Assembly: GCA_934426825.1 (NCBI GenBank)
Contig: CAKRYI010000001.1
Span: forward strand, 372,001-436,000
Reading direction: 5' to 3'
DNA: 64,000 bases
From: an uncultured Acetatifactor sp.
GTDB lineage: Bacteria > Bacillota > Clostridia > Lachnospirales > Lachnospiraceae
In this document: positions 7,847 to 17,426 of the stretch, in pieces
How positions within the stretch are numbered: the stretch's first letter is position 1
Layout of the letters: every line of letters begins with the position of its first letter
Translations under genes and position numbers: made by a program
The notes under the pieces: model-generated
What the model was told of the DNA's origin: nothing
Database searches by the model: none
The model's input: the letters and a program-made list of their open reading frames with translations, nothing else

Positions 7847-8073
7847 TACATTCTTGTGTATTTATTTTGAATATCGCCAAATGTTACCATGTATTGTACA
7901 AATACATAATGCCCATATTCCGATTTCTAATTCCTCACTTAATCAATGTAGGTTATAAATTAGAGTTTGCCCATAGCACAGTTGCCAAAAAATTGATAAT
8001 TATTTTTCAGAATCCTTTTGGGCAAGGGTGATAGTATTTTTCTTAGCTATGCAACACGAAATGCAACACACAT
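7847..8073. other. Gap with possible integrase-tail remnant next to ssrA
   Basis: No complete gene. On the plus strand a short open stretch ends MQHEMQHT-stop at about 8049-8074, just outside the tmRNA 3' end. I recall similar short Met-Gln-His tails at the ends of tyrosine recombinases inserted at ssrA, so this may be the last trace of a lost element. No direct repeat of the tmRNA 3' end was found. Weak. Confidence 0.25.
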
Positions 8074-8106
8074 AAGAAAAAGGCGCCTGTTTAAGCGCCT
8101 TTTTGA
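8074..8106 (-). terminator. Terminator of ssrA
   Basis: AAAAAGGCGC/GCGCCTTTTT stem with an 8-nt loop immediately past the tmRNA 3' end, followed on the minus strand by CTTATG. Strong GC core with A and T flanks, so it may act in both directions. Confidence 0.85.
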
Positions 8107-8107
8107 A

Positions 8108-8487
8108 TGGAGTAGACGGGAGTCGAACCCGTGTCCAAAAGCCCATTCCCTGTACTTCTACTATCATAGTCCGTTATCTTTAGCCGGTCTTACTCCGACC
8201 TGTTCCCTCCTATGGCAGGAAACGAACAGCCTGCCATATTCAGTAGCTTCATCATACGCCCATACGCGCAAAGCTTAACGCATGTCGTTTCTCACATCTT
8301 TGATGCCCGGATTCCGAAGTGTGAGTGCCCCGGAGCGGACAAGCTGCCTGAGGCAGCGTCATTCACAGCTTACGCTGCAAATGCTAACTGATTATTATTT
8401 TCAGCGTTTAGTTTAATTGTGCGATTAACGTGTCGCAACGGATAGCTTCTCCAGTTGCAAGACCCCTGTCGAAACCTTTACTACCCC
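8108..8487 (-). ncRNA. ssrA: Transfer-messenger RNA (tmRNA)
   Basis: About 380 nt. The 5' GGGGTAG pairs with CTACTCC at the 3' end to form the acceptor stem. The T-arm segment GGGTTCGACTCCCG is present, and the 5' domain contains GGTTTCGACAGGGG. The resume ORF reads ENNNQLAFAA after the charged Ala, with a TAA stop, matching the usual LAA/FAA-type proteolysis tag. The discriminator A is followed by TTC, so CCA seems to be added after transcription. It rescues stalled ribosomes together with SmpB, encoded immediately upstream. Confidence 0.96.
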
Positions 8488-8505
8488 GGATGTCTTTACC
8501 TGCTA

Positions 8506-8534
8506 AGTATATCGGCTTCTTTGTGTTTCGTCAA
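8506..8534 (-). promoter_or_regulatory. Promoter of ssrA
   Basis: TTGACG (8529-8534) and TATACT (8506-8511) with exactly 17 nt between, about 12 nt before the mature tmRNA 5' end. The -35 box overlaps the stop codon of smpB. Confidence 0.75.
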
Positions 8535-9013
8535 CACCGGAAACTCAAAGTTTTTGCCTTCAATTCCTTTTCCGCCTCGCGCCTCTGGTCTTTCTTGGCA
8601 ATGTCCTGACGCTTGTCATACAGCTTTTTACCTCTCGCAAGACCGATTTCCACCTTTACCTTGCCCTCTTTAAAGTATACCTGCAAGGGAACCAGTGTAT
8701 ACCCTTTTTCCTTAATTTTGCCTGTCAGCTTGTTGATTTCATACTTGTGCATCAACAGTTTTTTGACCCGCAGCGGGTCTTTGTTAAAAATATTGCCCTT
8801 TTCATAGGGGCTGACATGCATTCCGTAGACGAACACTTCCCCGTTCTCAATCCGGATAAAGGATTCCTTGATACTGCACTTGCCCATACGCATGGATTTT
8901 ACTTCCGTGCCGTGGAGTGCAATTCCCGCCTCATAAGTCTCGTCAATAAAATAATCATGATATGCCTTTTTGTTATTCGCAATCAGTTTCTGCGTCTCTT
9001 TACCCTTTGCCAT
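8531..9013 (-). CDS. smpB: SsrA-binding protein SmpB
   Basis: 160 aa, normal length. Family signatures: NNKKAYHDYFIDETYEAGI, LHGTEVKSMRMGKCSIKESF, MHVSPYEKGNIFN and the basic tail GLARGKKLYDKRQDIAKKD, which inserts into the decoding centre. SmpB binds tmRNA and delivers it to stalled ribosomes. The ATG at 9013 was chosen because GGAGG lies 6 nt upstream; this overlaps the end of rnr by 14 nt, implying translational coupling. ssrA follows directly. Confidence 0.97.
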   Translation of the reverse strand: MAKGKETQKLIANNKKAYHDYFIDETYEAGIALHGTEVKSMRMGKCSIKESFIRIENGEVFVYGMHVSPYEKGNIFNKDPLRVKKLLMHKYEINKLTGKIKEKGYTLVPLQVYFKEGKVKVEIGLARGKKLYDKRQDIAKKDQRREAEKELKAKTLSFRC

Positions 9014-11183
9014 ACTCATCCTCCGCCAATGAAAAATCAATGGTTCTGCTAAACCTGTCACACTCTGCGGCATATACCTTTAACGGCATACCCAGCTTAT
9101 ACGTCTTTCCGGTGACTTCCCCCACCATTTCATAGGTATTCTCGTTGTAATAATAATAGTCTCCCGGCAGCTTTGAAACGTGAATCAGTCCCTCCACCGT
9201 ATTTGGCAGCTCCACATAAATCCCCCATGCGGTCACCCCGGAAACTACACCGTCATACACTTCGCCGAGATGGTTCTCCATGTACTCCACTTTTTTCAGC
9301 TTGTCCGTCTCGCGCTCTGCCTCGTCCGCCCGTCTCTCCGTATCGGAGGAATGTTTTGCCACCTGCGGAAGTATCTCCCGGTAGTGCTCCACTCTTTCCT
9401 CTTTCAACCTTCCTCTAAGCTGTTCCTTGATAATCCGGTGTATCTGCAAATCGGGATACCGGCGAATCGGCGAAGTGAAATGGCAGTAATATTGGCACGC
9501 AAGTCCGAAATGTCCAGTGCACTCCACGCTGTACTTTGCCTGTTTCATACTGCGCAACGCAAGGCGTGCAATCATGGGTTCCTCCGGCGTTCCCGCCACT
9601 TTCTCAAGCAGCTTTTGAATTTCCTTCGGGTGAACTTCCTCACTTCCCACCTTGCTGCCCTTTTTGCTCATTGCTTTCATGTAATAGCCGAAATTATTGA
9701 TAAAAACCGACAGCTTCTGTATCCGGTCTGCATCCGGCACATCATGAATACGATACACAAAAGGCAGTTCCAGCCAGTAAAAATGCTGTGCCACCGTCTC
9801 ATTAGCGGCAAGCATGAAATCCTCTATCATATCCGTGGCAACATTGCGCTCGTAGGGCTTAATGTCCAGCGGTTTTCCCTGCTTGTCCAGTATAATCTTG
9901 CATTCCGGAAAATCAAAATCGATGGAGCCTCTCTTGCGGCGTTTTTTTCTGAGCAGCGCCGCCAGCGTCCTCATCTGCTGCAGCATCGGCACCAGATACT
10001 CATACTTCTGAAACTCTTTATTTTCCCGCACAATCTTTTCGTCCTCTAAAATTGCTTTCACTCCGTTGTAGGACATACGGTTATTGACCCGGATAACGGA
10101 TTCGCAGATTTCATAATCTGTAATCTCACCCTGCTGATTCACGGTCATGAGACAACTCAGTGCAAGCCTGTCCACGCCCTCATTCAAAGAACAGATTCCG
10201 TTTGACAACGTGTGGGGAAGCATGGGAATTACCCGGTCAACCAGATACACGCTGGTTCCCCGGTTTAATGCCTCCCTGTCCAGTGCGGAATTTTCCTGCA
10301 CATAGTTGGTAACGTCCGCGATATGCACCCCAAGGTGATAATTCGTACCGTCAAAGGTAACGCTTACCGCATCATCCAAATCCTTTGCATCCTCACCGTC
10401 AATGGTTATCATGGTGACATCCCGCAAATCTTTTCTGCCGGCTCTGTCCGCCTCCGAGACATCCTGCGCCACGCGGGTCGCCTGATTCAATACCTTTTCG
10501 CTAAACTCCACGGGAAGCTCGTAGTTTCGCACAATGGACATAATATCCACGCCGGGGTCATTGACATGCCCCAGAATCTCCACAATCCTTCCCTCCGGGC
10601 TCTTGGTATTTGTGCCGTATCCGGTGATTTCCACCACCACTTTATGTCCTGTCACCGCACCTGCGGAGTACTCCAACGGAACAAAAATGTCCTGCGCAAG
10701 CTTGGCATTGTCCGGTATGACAAAGCCATAGTTATTGCGGGAGCGCTCATAAGTACCGACAACCTGCGTCATTCCTCTCTCCAGCACACGGATAACCTGT
10801 GCTTCCTGACGCTTTCCCGACTTCTTTGCAAGCAGGGACACCTCCACCAAATCCTTGTGAAAGGCTCCGTTGATACGGTCCTCCGGGATATACAAATCCT
10901 CGTCCCGTCCTTCCACTTCCACAAATCCAAATCCTTTGGCATTGCTGATAAAGGTTCCCGTAAGAACCTTACCGTTGGATTTCATATATTTTCCTTTGGA
11001 GGTAAGCATTAATTTGCCTTCCGCCAAAAGCTCCTGTAACAGTTCATGAAGCTCATCCCGCTCCTCTTTCGATACCTGCAAAAGCATGGCAAGTTCCTTT
11101 TCCTTCATCGGAACATAGAGTTCGTCATGAACCAAATCGGTAATTACTTTTTTTCTTTTTTCTTTCACATCTATATTGCTCAT
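9000..11183 (-). CDS. rnr: Ribonuclease R
   Basis: 727-aa 3'-5' exoribonuclease of the RNase II/R family. It has an N-terminal winged-helix region (residues 1-70), two cold-shock domains (GFGFVEVEGRDEDLYIP; NNYGFVIPDN), the RNB catalytic core with Mg-binding TIDGEDAKDLDDAVSV (around residue 265) and a C-terminal S1 domain (GVVSGVTAWGIYVELPNTVEG). It degrades structured RNA and, with SmpB-tmRNA, non-stop mRNAs, which fits its position in front of smpB and ssrA. secG lies upstream across a terminator-like hairpin. Confidence 0.97.
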   Translation of the reverse strand: MSNIDVKEKRKKVITDLVHDELYVPMKEKELAMLLQVSKEERDELHELLQELLAEGKLMLTSKGKYMKSNGKVLTGTFISNAKGFGFVEVEGRDEDLYIPEDRINGAFHKDLVEVSLLAKKSGKRQEAQVIRVLERGMTQVVGTYERSRNNYGFVIPDNAKLAQDIFVPLEYSAGAVTGHKVVVEITGYGTNTKSPEGRIVEILGHVNDPGVDIMSIVRNYELPVEFSEKVLNQATRVAQDVSEADRAGRKDLRDVTMITIDGEDAKDLDDAVSVTFDGTNYHLGVHIADVTNYVQENSALDREALNRGTSVYLVDRVIPMLPHTLSNGICSLNEGVDRLALSCLMTVNQQGEITDYEICESVIRVNNRMSYNGVKAILEDEKIVRENKEFQKYEYLVPMLQQMRTLAALLRKKRRKRGSIDFDFPECKIILDKQGKPLDIKPYERNVATDMIEDFMLAANETVAQHFYWLELPFVYRIHDVPDADRIQKLSVFINNFGYYMKAMSKKGSKVGSEEVHPKEIQKLLEKVAGTPEEPMIARLALRSMKQAKYSVECTGHFGLACQYYCHFTSPIRRYPDLQIHRIIKEQLRGRLKEERVEHYREILPQVAKHSSDTERRADEAERETDKLKKVEYMENHLGEVYDGVVSGVTAWGIYVELPNTVEGLIHVSKLPGDYYYYNENTYEMVGEVTGKTYKLGMPLKVYAAECDRFSRTIDFSLAEDEYGKG

Positions 11184-11215
11184 GATTTCCTCTCTCGCCT
11201 ACTGCCTCATAATGC

Positions 11216-11251
11216 GCATAAAAAAACACTCTTTGTCACAAGAGTGTTTGT
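11216..11251 (-). terminator. Terminator between secG and rnr
   Basis: AAACACTC/GAGTGTTT hairpin followed by a T-run on the minus strand, 11 nt past the secG stop. Because rnr starts only about 35 nt further and has no obvious promoter of its own, read-through probably sets rnr expression. Confidence 0.7.
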
Positions 11252-11261
11252 CTTACGCAAT

Positions 11262-11501
11262 TTAGAATACGTTAAGATTAAGTATAACCGCAAGTACCAT
11301 AAATAATACTGCAAGTATCTTGGTAATTTTTACTAAAAGACCTTCCATGGAACGTCCCTTATTCTTACCCCAGTAGGTTTCAGCAGCACCGCTGATAGAA
11401 CCAAGACCGGCTGACTTACCTTCCTGCATCAGTACCAACACTGTAAGTGCCAGACAAACCAATATAAAAATAACCGTGAGTACGATTTTTAATGCTCCCA
11501 T
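11262..11501 (-). CDS. secG: Protein translocase subunit SecG
   Basis: 79 aa with two transmembrane helices (VLTVIFILVCLALTVLVLM and ITKILAVLFMVLAVILNL) joined by a cytosolic loop containing the SecG signature QEGKSAGLGSISGAAETYWG. It forms SecYEG in the cytoplasmic membrane. The order secG-rnr-smpB is common in Firmicutes and supports the calls. A GGAGGTGTGAA site precedes the ATG. Confidence 0.96.
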   Translation of the reverse strand: MGALKIVLTVIFILVCLALTVLVLMQEGKSAGLGSISGAAETYWGKNKGRSMEGLLVKITKILAVLFMVLAVILNLNVF

Positions 11502-11530
11502 TTCACACCTCCTAATGTCAAGCGAGTTTC

Positions 11531-11559
11531 ATTTTAACATACTGTTGAAATTATTTCAA
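11531..11559 (-). promoter_or_regulatory. Promoter of secG-rnr-smpB
   Basis: TTGAAA (11554-11559) and TAAAAT (11531-11536), 17 nt apart. The -35 sits in a palindrome (GTTGAAAT/ATTTCAAC) that could bind a dimeric regulator. Confidence 0.6.
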
Positions 11560-11570
11560 CTTCTTTTGCA

Positions 11571-11606
11571 AAAAAAACGGCAGTTTCCTGCCGATTTTTT
11601 GTGTTT
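11571..11606 (-). terminator. Terminator of the opp operon
   Basis: CGGCAG/CTGCCG stem flanked by long A and T runs, about 30 nt past the oppA stop. Confidence 0.85.
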
Positions 11607-11632
11607 TTCCCATATTTCACCTGTCATATACC

Positions 11633-13261
11633 TTATTCTGCGGTTGCATACATGAAATATTTGAATCCCAGCTTGGAAGCATAGAATCCTTTTACGTTAT
11701 CTTTCAGCATATAAATGTCGGTATAAAAGTAAAGAGGGCAAAGCATCCAATCCTCAAACATCAAATCTTCCGCCTCGTGCATTTTCTCAATACGCTCTGT
11801 CCGGTCGGAAGACGCCTGCACTTCCTTAATCAGCCTGTCATACTCCACATCAGACCACTGCGCATCATTGTTCCCGTCTCCGGTAGTCCACATATCCAAA
11901 AAAGTGATAGGGTCATTAAAGTCTGCCAGCCATCCGTTACGGGCAATCTGATAGTCCCCCCTCTTACGGGTATTCAGGAAAGTAGCCCACTCCTGAGAAA
12001 CCAGTTCACAGTTTACACCTATCTTGGACCACATATTCTGGAGAGCCTCTCCAATCTGCTGATGTGCAGTTCCTTCATTATAAAGATATTCAATGGTGGG
12101 AAGTCCCTCACCGTTGGGATAACCTGCCTCTGCCAGTGCTTCTTTTGCAAGTTCCAGATTTCCCTCATAGTCTGTGGGGTCATAGTAGTTGCCGCCAACC
12201 TCACGGAATTCCTCGGAAGGATCAGCATCGGAAAGTCCAAGAGGCACATATGCTCCCGCTTCCTGCTGCCCCGCCTGACCGATTTGCTCCACCAGATAGG
12301 TGCGGTCTATCGCAAGTGTCAGCGCTTTCCGAAGCAGACGATTGCTCATTATCTCATCCTGCACATTAAAGCTGATATAATAAACGCCCAACTGCCCATC
12401 CATATGAAAGTCGGATTTCTCCTTCAATGCCGCAATTTCATCATTTGGTACGGAGTCAATCATGACTACATCACCGGTCTCATAAGCTGCAAGCTGTGCT
12501 GCATCATCCTCCATGAGAACAAATTTGATTTTGTCGGATACCACTGCGTCAGCATTCCAGTAATCGGGATTTTTTTCCATCTCGATGTAAGAATTGTGTT
12601 TCCACTCTTTCATTCTGTAAGGACCGTTGCCAATGTATGTGGCTGCATCCTGTGTCCATCCGTCGGGATTTGCCTCTACTACAGCCTGCTTTACCGGCGC
12701 ATAGGCAGGGAACGCACACAATTCCTGAAAATAAGGGGTATCTGCCTTTAATTTGACAACCAGCGTCTTATCATCCTCGGCAACTACATTCAATTTTCCC
12801 TCATCATATCCTTCCACGCATTCAAAAATTCCTTCGTAGTCAGCCGCAGTCTCCGGATTGATTACCCGATTCCACGAATAAACGAAATCGGAAGCCGTCA
12901 AATCGGAACCGTCAGACCATTTTAGTCCGTCCCTGAGATGGAAGGTGTAGGTTAATCTGTCCTCGGAAATATCTACGGATTCCGCCTGACCGGGAACCGG
13001 CTGCGCATTTTCATCCAGTGTCATCAGACCCTCAAATGCGTGAACAATATAGGTACCTCCGTCTACCGAGCTGTTCAGCGCCGGGTCAATGGTATCCGGT
13101 TCCGGACCTACCACTACCGCAAGTTCCTTTGCTTTGCTCTCACCGGAAACATTGGTATCTGTACCCGTGCCTGCGTTCTTATCGTTGCCGCAGCCGGTAA
13201 GCACAGCGGAAACCGCCATGACCGCAACCAGCAAGGTACATACTATCGTTTTCTTTTTCAT
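11633..13261 (-). CDS. oppA: Oligopeptide-binding lipoprotein OppA
   Basis: 542-aa extracellular solute-binding protein of family 5. The signal peptide ends in lipobox LTGC. Typical motifs: EPDTIDPALNSSVDGGTYI near the mature N-terminus, LTYTFHLRDGLKWSDGSDLT, WNRVINPETAADYEGIF and IGNGPYRMKEWKHNSYIEM. It captures peptides for the OppBCDF transporter. It is the last gene of the operon here, 56 nt after oppF, just before the terminator. GGAGGAAGATT precedes the ATG. Confidence 0.95.
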   Translation of the reverse strand: MKKKTIVCTLLVAVMAVSAVLTGCGNDKNAGTGTDTNVSGESKAKELAVVVGPEPDTIDPALNSSVDGGTYIVHAFEGLMTLDENAQPVPGQAESVDISEDRLTYTFHLRDGLKWSDGSDLTASDFVYSWNRVINPETAADYEGIFECVEGYDEGKLNVVAEDDKTLVVKLKADTPYFQELCAFPAYAPVKQAVVEANPDGWTQDAATYIGNGPYRMKEWKHNSYIEMEKNPDYWNADAVVSDKIKFVLMEDDAAQLAAYETGDVVMIDSVPNDEIAALKEKSDFHMDGQLGVYYISFNVQDEIMSNRLLRKALTLAIDRTYLVEQIGQAGQQEAGAYVPLGLSDADPSEEFREVGGNYYDPTDYEGNLELAKEALAEAGYPNGEGLPTIEYLYNEGTAHQQIGEALQNMWSKIGVNCELVSQEWATFLNTRKRGDYQIARNGWLADFNDPITFLDMWTTGDGNNDAQWSDVEYDRLIKEVQASSDRTERIEKMHEAEDLMFEDWMLCPLYFYTDIYMLKDNVKGFYASKLGFKYFMYATAE

Positions 13262-13317
13262 AATCTTCCTCCTGCAAAAATGAATTTACTTTTTACCATC
13301 TCAATGTGATAAACATG

Positions 13318-14292
13318 TTATTTTGCCACCCACTCCAAATTATGGCAGGCTGCAAAGTGTCCCGGAGCCACTTCCCTAAATTCAGGCTCCACCTCTGCGC
13401 ATTTTGCGGTTGCATATTTACATCTGGTGCGGAAACGGCAACCACTGGGGGGATTCAAAGGACTGGGAACATCTCCCTCCAAAATAATTCTTTTGTTTGC
13501 CCTTGCTTTCTGAGGGTCAGGAATCGGAATTGCCGAAATCAGAGACTGCGTATACGGGTGCACCGGATGAAATGTCAGTTCATTGCTGCTTGCCAATTCC
13601 ACCATTTTACCGAGATACATAACTCCGATTCTGTCCGAAATATGCTTCACAACAGATAAGTCATGGGCAATAAACAGATAGGTAAGTCCCAGCTCCTGCT
13701 GCAGTTCCTCGAACATATTGACAATCTGCGCCTGAATGGAAACATCCAGAGCGGATACCGGTTCATCACACACAATAAATTGCGGATTCACAGCCAGTGC
13801 CCTCGCAATACCGATACGCTGTCTCTGACCGCCGGAAAACTCGTGAGGATAACGGCCTGCATGGTCACTGTTCAGTCCCACTCTTCTCAGGCTTTCAATA
13901 ATCATCTGTTCCCGTTCTTTTTTATCCTTAGCCAGTTTGTGTATATCAATGGGTTCTCCCACGATATCACGGATAGTCATACGGGGGTTCAGCGATGCAT
14001 AAGGATCCTGAAAAACGATCTGCATTTTCTTACGGTAGGGGCGCATATTAACATGGGTAATATCCGTACCGTCATAAATAATTTTACCTGCCGTGGGCTC
14101 ATGGAGTCTCAGAATAGAACGTCCTGTAGTTGTTTTACCGCATCCGGACTCTCCTACCAGACCCAAAGTTTCTCCTTTATTTACATAAAAGCTGACATCA
14201 TCCACTGCCTTCACGTACTTTTTGGAAAACAATCCGGAGGCAACGGGAAAATATTGCTTTAATCCCTGTACTTCAACCAGTTTCTCAGCCAT
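13318..14292 (-). CDS. oppF: Peptide ABC transporter ATPase OppF
   Basis: 324 aa from the ATG at 14292, chosen because AAAGGAGG lies 8 nt upstream. Walker A GESGCGKTT, signature FSGGQRQRIGIARAL, Walker B FIVCDEPVSALD, and the OppF-type C-terminal extension with a four-Cys metal-binding element (CRFRTRCKYATAKCAE). Couples ATP hydrolysis to peptide uptake through OppBC. It overlaps oppD by 8 nt. Confidence 0.95.
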   Translation of the reverse strand: MAEKLVEVQGLKQYFPVASGLFSKKYVKAVDDVSFYVNKGETLGLVGESGCGKTTTGRSILRLHEPTAGKIIYDGTDITHVNMRPYRKKMQIVFQDPYASLNPRMTIRDIVGEPIDIHKLAKDKKEREQMIIESLRRVGLNSDHAGRYPHEFSGGQRQRIGIARALAVNPQFIVCDEPVSALDVSIQAQIVNMFEELQQELGLTYLFIAHDLSVVKHISDRIGVMYLGKMVELASSNELTFHPVHPYTQSLISAIPIPDPQKARANKRIILEGDVPSPLNPPSGCRFRTRCKYATAKCAEVEPEFREVAPGHFAACHNLEWVAK

Positions 14293-15301
14293 TTCCGTTT
14301 CCTCCTTTCTTCTCAAACTCTTCCTTCTGGAGCAGCCAGCAGGCGCTGTAATGCTCCCCCTTAACGGTAGTGCGGGGCGGCATTTCCCTCACACAGATTT
14401 TCATACAGTTCTGACATCTGGGTGCGAAAGGACAGCCTGCCGGGGGATTCAGCAAATCCACAGGCGTACCCTCAATAGGTACCAGCTTCTCATGGCTCTC
14501 TGCATCCAGTCTCGGAATACTGTTCAAAAGTCCTTTTGTATATTCATGCTTGGGATTGTAGAAAATTTCATCTGTCTCGCCATATTCCACAATCTTACCG
14601 GCATACATAACAGCAATCTTGTCACACATATTTGCCACTACACCGAGATCATGGGTAATCATGATAATGGACATTCCCAGCTTTTCCTTTAATTCCATCA
14701 TCAGTTCCAGAATCTGCGCCTGAATGGTAACGTCCAATGCCGTGGTCGGCTCGTCGGCAATCAACAGCTTCGGCTCACACGCTAACGCAATGGCAATCAT
14801 GACTCTCTGGCGCATACCACCGGATAACTCATGAGGATATTGTTTCAATCGCTTTTCAGGCTCATTGATACCTACCAGACGAAGCAGTTCCACCGCTCTC
14901 TCCTGCGCTTCCTTTTTGGTTGCATTGGTATGAAGCAGAATCACTTCCTTAATCTGATTTCCTATGGTATATACCGGGTTCAGTGAAGTCATGGGATCCT
15001 GAAAAATAATGCTTACTTCCTTTCCCCTGATTTTTCTCATTTCCTTTTCGGACATCTCTGTAATCGTATGTCCGTTAAACACAGTTTTTCCGCCAATCAC
15101 CTTACCGTTGGGAGGTGTGAGTTTCATAAGGGAAAATGCCGTAACGGATTTTCCACTTCCGGATTCCCCTACAATTCCAAGTACATCTCCCTGTTTCAGG
15201 GAAATGGATACATCGTTTAACGCCTTTACCTCTCCTGCCGGTGTTATAAAGGAGAGCTTCAGATTTTCAATGTCAAGCAATATATTGTTTTCATTCGCCA
15301 T
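14285..15301 (-). CDS. oppD: Peptide ABC transporter ATPase OppD
   Basis: 338 aa. Walker A GESGSGKSVT, signature LSGGMRQRVMIAIAL, Walker B LLIADEPTTALD, and a C-terminal Cys cluster (CPFAPRCQNCMKICV) typical of OppD/DppD. Pairs with OppF. Lies 15 nt downstream of oppC and overlaps oppF. Confidence 0.95.
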   Translation of the reverse strand: MANENNILLDIENLKLSFITPAGEVKALNDVSISLKQGDVLGIVGESGSGKSVTAFSLMKLTPPNGKVIGGKTVFNGHTITEMSEKEMRKIRGKEVSIIFQDPMTSLNPVYTIGNQIKEVILLHTNATKKEAQERAVELLRLVGINEPEKRLKQYPHELSGGMRQRVMIAIALACEPKLLIADEPTTALDVTIQAQILELMMELKEKLGMSIIMITHDLGVVANMCDKIAVMYAGKIVEYGETDEIFYNPKHEYTKGLLNSIPRLDAESHEKLVPIEGTPVDLLNPPAGCPFAPRCQNCMKICVREMPPRTTVKGEHYSACWLLQKEEFEKKGGNGNG

Positions 15302-15316
15302 TTTACTCTCTCCTTA

Positions 15317-16372
15317 CTATTTCTTTAATTTGGGGTCAAAAGCATCTCTCAGACCATCTCCCAACAGATTAAACGCCAGGATAATCAAGGAAATCAATAA
15401 TGCCGGTGCCATCAGTCTGTGGGGATAAGAGCGGATACCGTCAATGGCATCGGACGCCAGCGAACCGAGGGAAGGCATCGGTGCATTTACACCCAGACCG
15501 ATAAAGCTCAAAAAGCTCTCTGTAAAAATTGCGGAAGGAATCTGAAGCGTTGTGGTAACAATCAGCGTACCGATACAGTTGGTCAGCAGATGCTTCCGAA
15601 TAATCCGTCCACTCTTTGCTCCTAACGCCTTTGCAGCAGTAACAAACTCCTGCTCTTTAATAATCAGTACCTGGCTTCGCACGATACGCGCCATACCCAC
15701 CCAATACAGCAGGGCAAAAACCACGAAAATACATATCATGTTGACACCGATTTTATTCATCCATGTCACATTAAACTTCGCAGCAAAACTCTTAATCGGC
15801 TCCTTCAGCGTAACCGCCAGCAAAATAATAATGATAGTATCCGGCACGGTATAAATGACATCGACAATACGCATCATCACCATATCAATCTTACCGCCAA
15901 AATATCCTGCGCAGGCTCCGTATATGGAACCGATAATCAAAATCAGAACACTTGCCACAACTCCGACGGAAATAGAGATTCTTGCGCCAATCATGGTTCT
16001 CACCATATAATCCCGTCCAAGACTGTCCGTTCCCAAAATGTGGGGAAATATCTTTTCCCCTGCTGCAATCTTCTGCAGCTCCGTTTCGGAATACTGCATG
16101 GGTGCCAGCTTTTCGCTTCCGCGAATCTGTTCCTCATAGCTGTAAGGCCAAAATGCCGGAAGAATAAATGCGTAAATAATAATCAAAACCAGAACAACGA
16201 TGGCTCCCACTGCCACCGGATTGTGGAGCAGTTTATGCATACCATCCTTGAAGAAGCTCCGGGGCTCCCTCATCACTACCAGACTCTCTTTTTCACTCTG
16301 GTCTGCAGGAAGGAAATCGGACACATCCAACTGCAGGCTGAAGGGTGATTTCTTTATTTCATTGTTTTCCAT
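15317..16372 (-). CDS. oppC: Peptide ABC transporter permease OppC
   Basis: 351 aa. An N-terminal cytosolic region of about 50 residues, a first transmembrane helix (VGAIVVLVLIIIYAFILPAF), then the binding-protein-dependent permease domain with the EAA loop FVTAAKALGAKSGRIIRKHL that contacts the ATPases. The motif DSLGRDYMVRTMIGARISI is typical of DppC/OppC. Forms the pore with OppB. Confidence 0.94.
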   Translation of the reverse strand: MENNEIKKSPFSLQLDVSDFLPADQSEKESLVVMREPRSFFKDGMHKLLHNPVAVGAIVVLVLIIIYAFILPAFWPYSYEEQIRGSEKLAPMQYSETELQKIAAGEKIFPHILGTDSLGRDYMVRTMIGARISISVGVVASVLILIIGSIYGACAGYFGGKIDMVMMRIVDVIYTVPDTIIIILLAVTLKEPIKSFAAKFNVTWMNKIGVNMICIFVVFALLYWVGMARIVRSQVLIIKEQEFVTAAKALGAKSGRIIRKHLLTNCIGTLIVTTTLQIPSAIFTESFLSFIGLGVNAPMPSLGSLASDAIDGIRSYPHRLMAPALLISLIILAFNLLGDGLRDAFDPKLKK

Positions 16373-16406
16373 AGATAACCTCCAAGTTATACAGTTTTCC
16401 TTCTGC

Positions 16407-17324
16407 TTAATTCAGTTTGATACGAGGGTCAATAATTTTATAAATAATATCCACTAAAATATTCATAACAATCAGAAAACTTGCATAGAATATTGTAGTA
16501 CCCATTACCAGCGGATAATCTCTGTTCACGATGGAACTGATAAAGCTGTTGCCAAGTCCGGGAATGGTGAAAATTTTCTCCACAATAAAACTTCCGCAGA
16601 AAATACCTGCGATTGCCGGTCCAAGGTAAGTCACTACCGGAAGAATGGCATTACGCATGGCATGCTTAAACAGACGTTTTGCCTCCGATACACCCTTTGC
16701 TCTTGCCGTAGTCATATAATCCTGTCCCAGCACATCCAGAATACTGGAGCGCATCAGTCTGGCAATGTACGCTGTCGGATATAATGACAGGGAAATTACC
16801 GGCATGATATAGTGTTTCCAGGAAGTCAGTCCATTCGTAGGAAGCCAGTTTAGTTTTACTCCCAGAAAATACATCAGCACCGCTGAAGTAATAAAGCTGG
16901 GTATGGCAATTCCCATGGTTGAAAATACAATAATCAGATTATCCAGCCACTTTCCTCTATTTAAGGCAGCTATGGAACCTAACGGAATTCCAATTAACAC
17001 TGCTACCAGTATGGCATAAAAACCTAACTTAGCCGATACGGGGAAACAGGAAAAAATGATATCATTGACGGTTCTGCCCCTCTGCTTGGTCGACAGCCCC
17101 AGATCTCCCTGAAATATTTTTACCACATAATTTTTAAACTGAACAGGTACCGGTTTGTCCAATCCATACTTCTCTTCCAATGCCTGCATGGTTGCGGCTG
17201 ATTTCGCCTTCTCAGACAAGAACGGTCCTCCGGGAATTAACTGCATGAGGAAAAAGGTGAGCGCCATTACAATAAACAGCGTCATGATTCCGTATGCAAT
17301 ACGTTTTGTAATGTAACGTACCAT
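16407..17324 (-). CDS. oppB: Peptide ABC transporter permease OppB
   Basis: 305 aa from the ATG at 17324, which has AAGGAG 8 nt upstream; a GTG three codons earlier sits on the ribosome-binding site itself. Six predicted helices, the first being IAYGIMTLFIVMALTFFLMQ. OppB hallmarks: LDKPVPVQFKNYV, GDLGLSTKQRGRTVNDII and the EAA loop YMTTARAKGVSEAKRLFKHA. First gene of oppBCDFA. Confidence 0.94.
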   Translation of the reverse strand: MVRYITKRIAYGIMTLFIVMALTFFLMQLIPGGPFLSEKAKSAATMQALEEKYGLDKPVPVQFKNYVVKIFQGDLGLSTKQRGRTVNDIIFSCFPVSAKLGFYAILVAVLIGIPLGSIAALNRGKWLDNLIIVFSTMGIAIPSFITSAVLMYFLGVKLNWLPTNGLTSWKHYIMPVISLSLYPTAYIARLMRSSILDVLGQDYMTTARAKGVSEAKRLFKHAMRNAILPVVTYLGPAIAGIFCGSFIVEKIFTIPGLGNSFISSIVNRDYPLVMGTTIFYASFLIVMNILVDIIYKIIDPRIKLN

Positions 17325-17426
17325 CTGTTTCACTCCTTATTTTATTGATAGACAAAGAGATGGGTGGATAAACCAGATTACCCACCCCATTGTGCGTACT
17401 AAAGCTCTAAACGAACTATAGTAGAA

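Noticed and set aside
8018..8278. Plus-strand ORF across the tmRNA
   Set aside because: Lies antisense inside ssrA, whose structure and tag ORF are clear.
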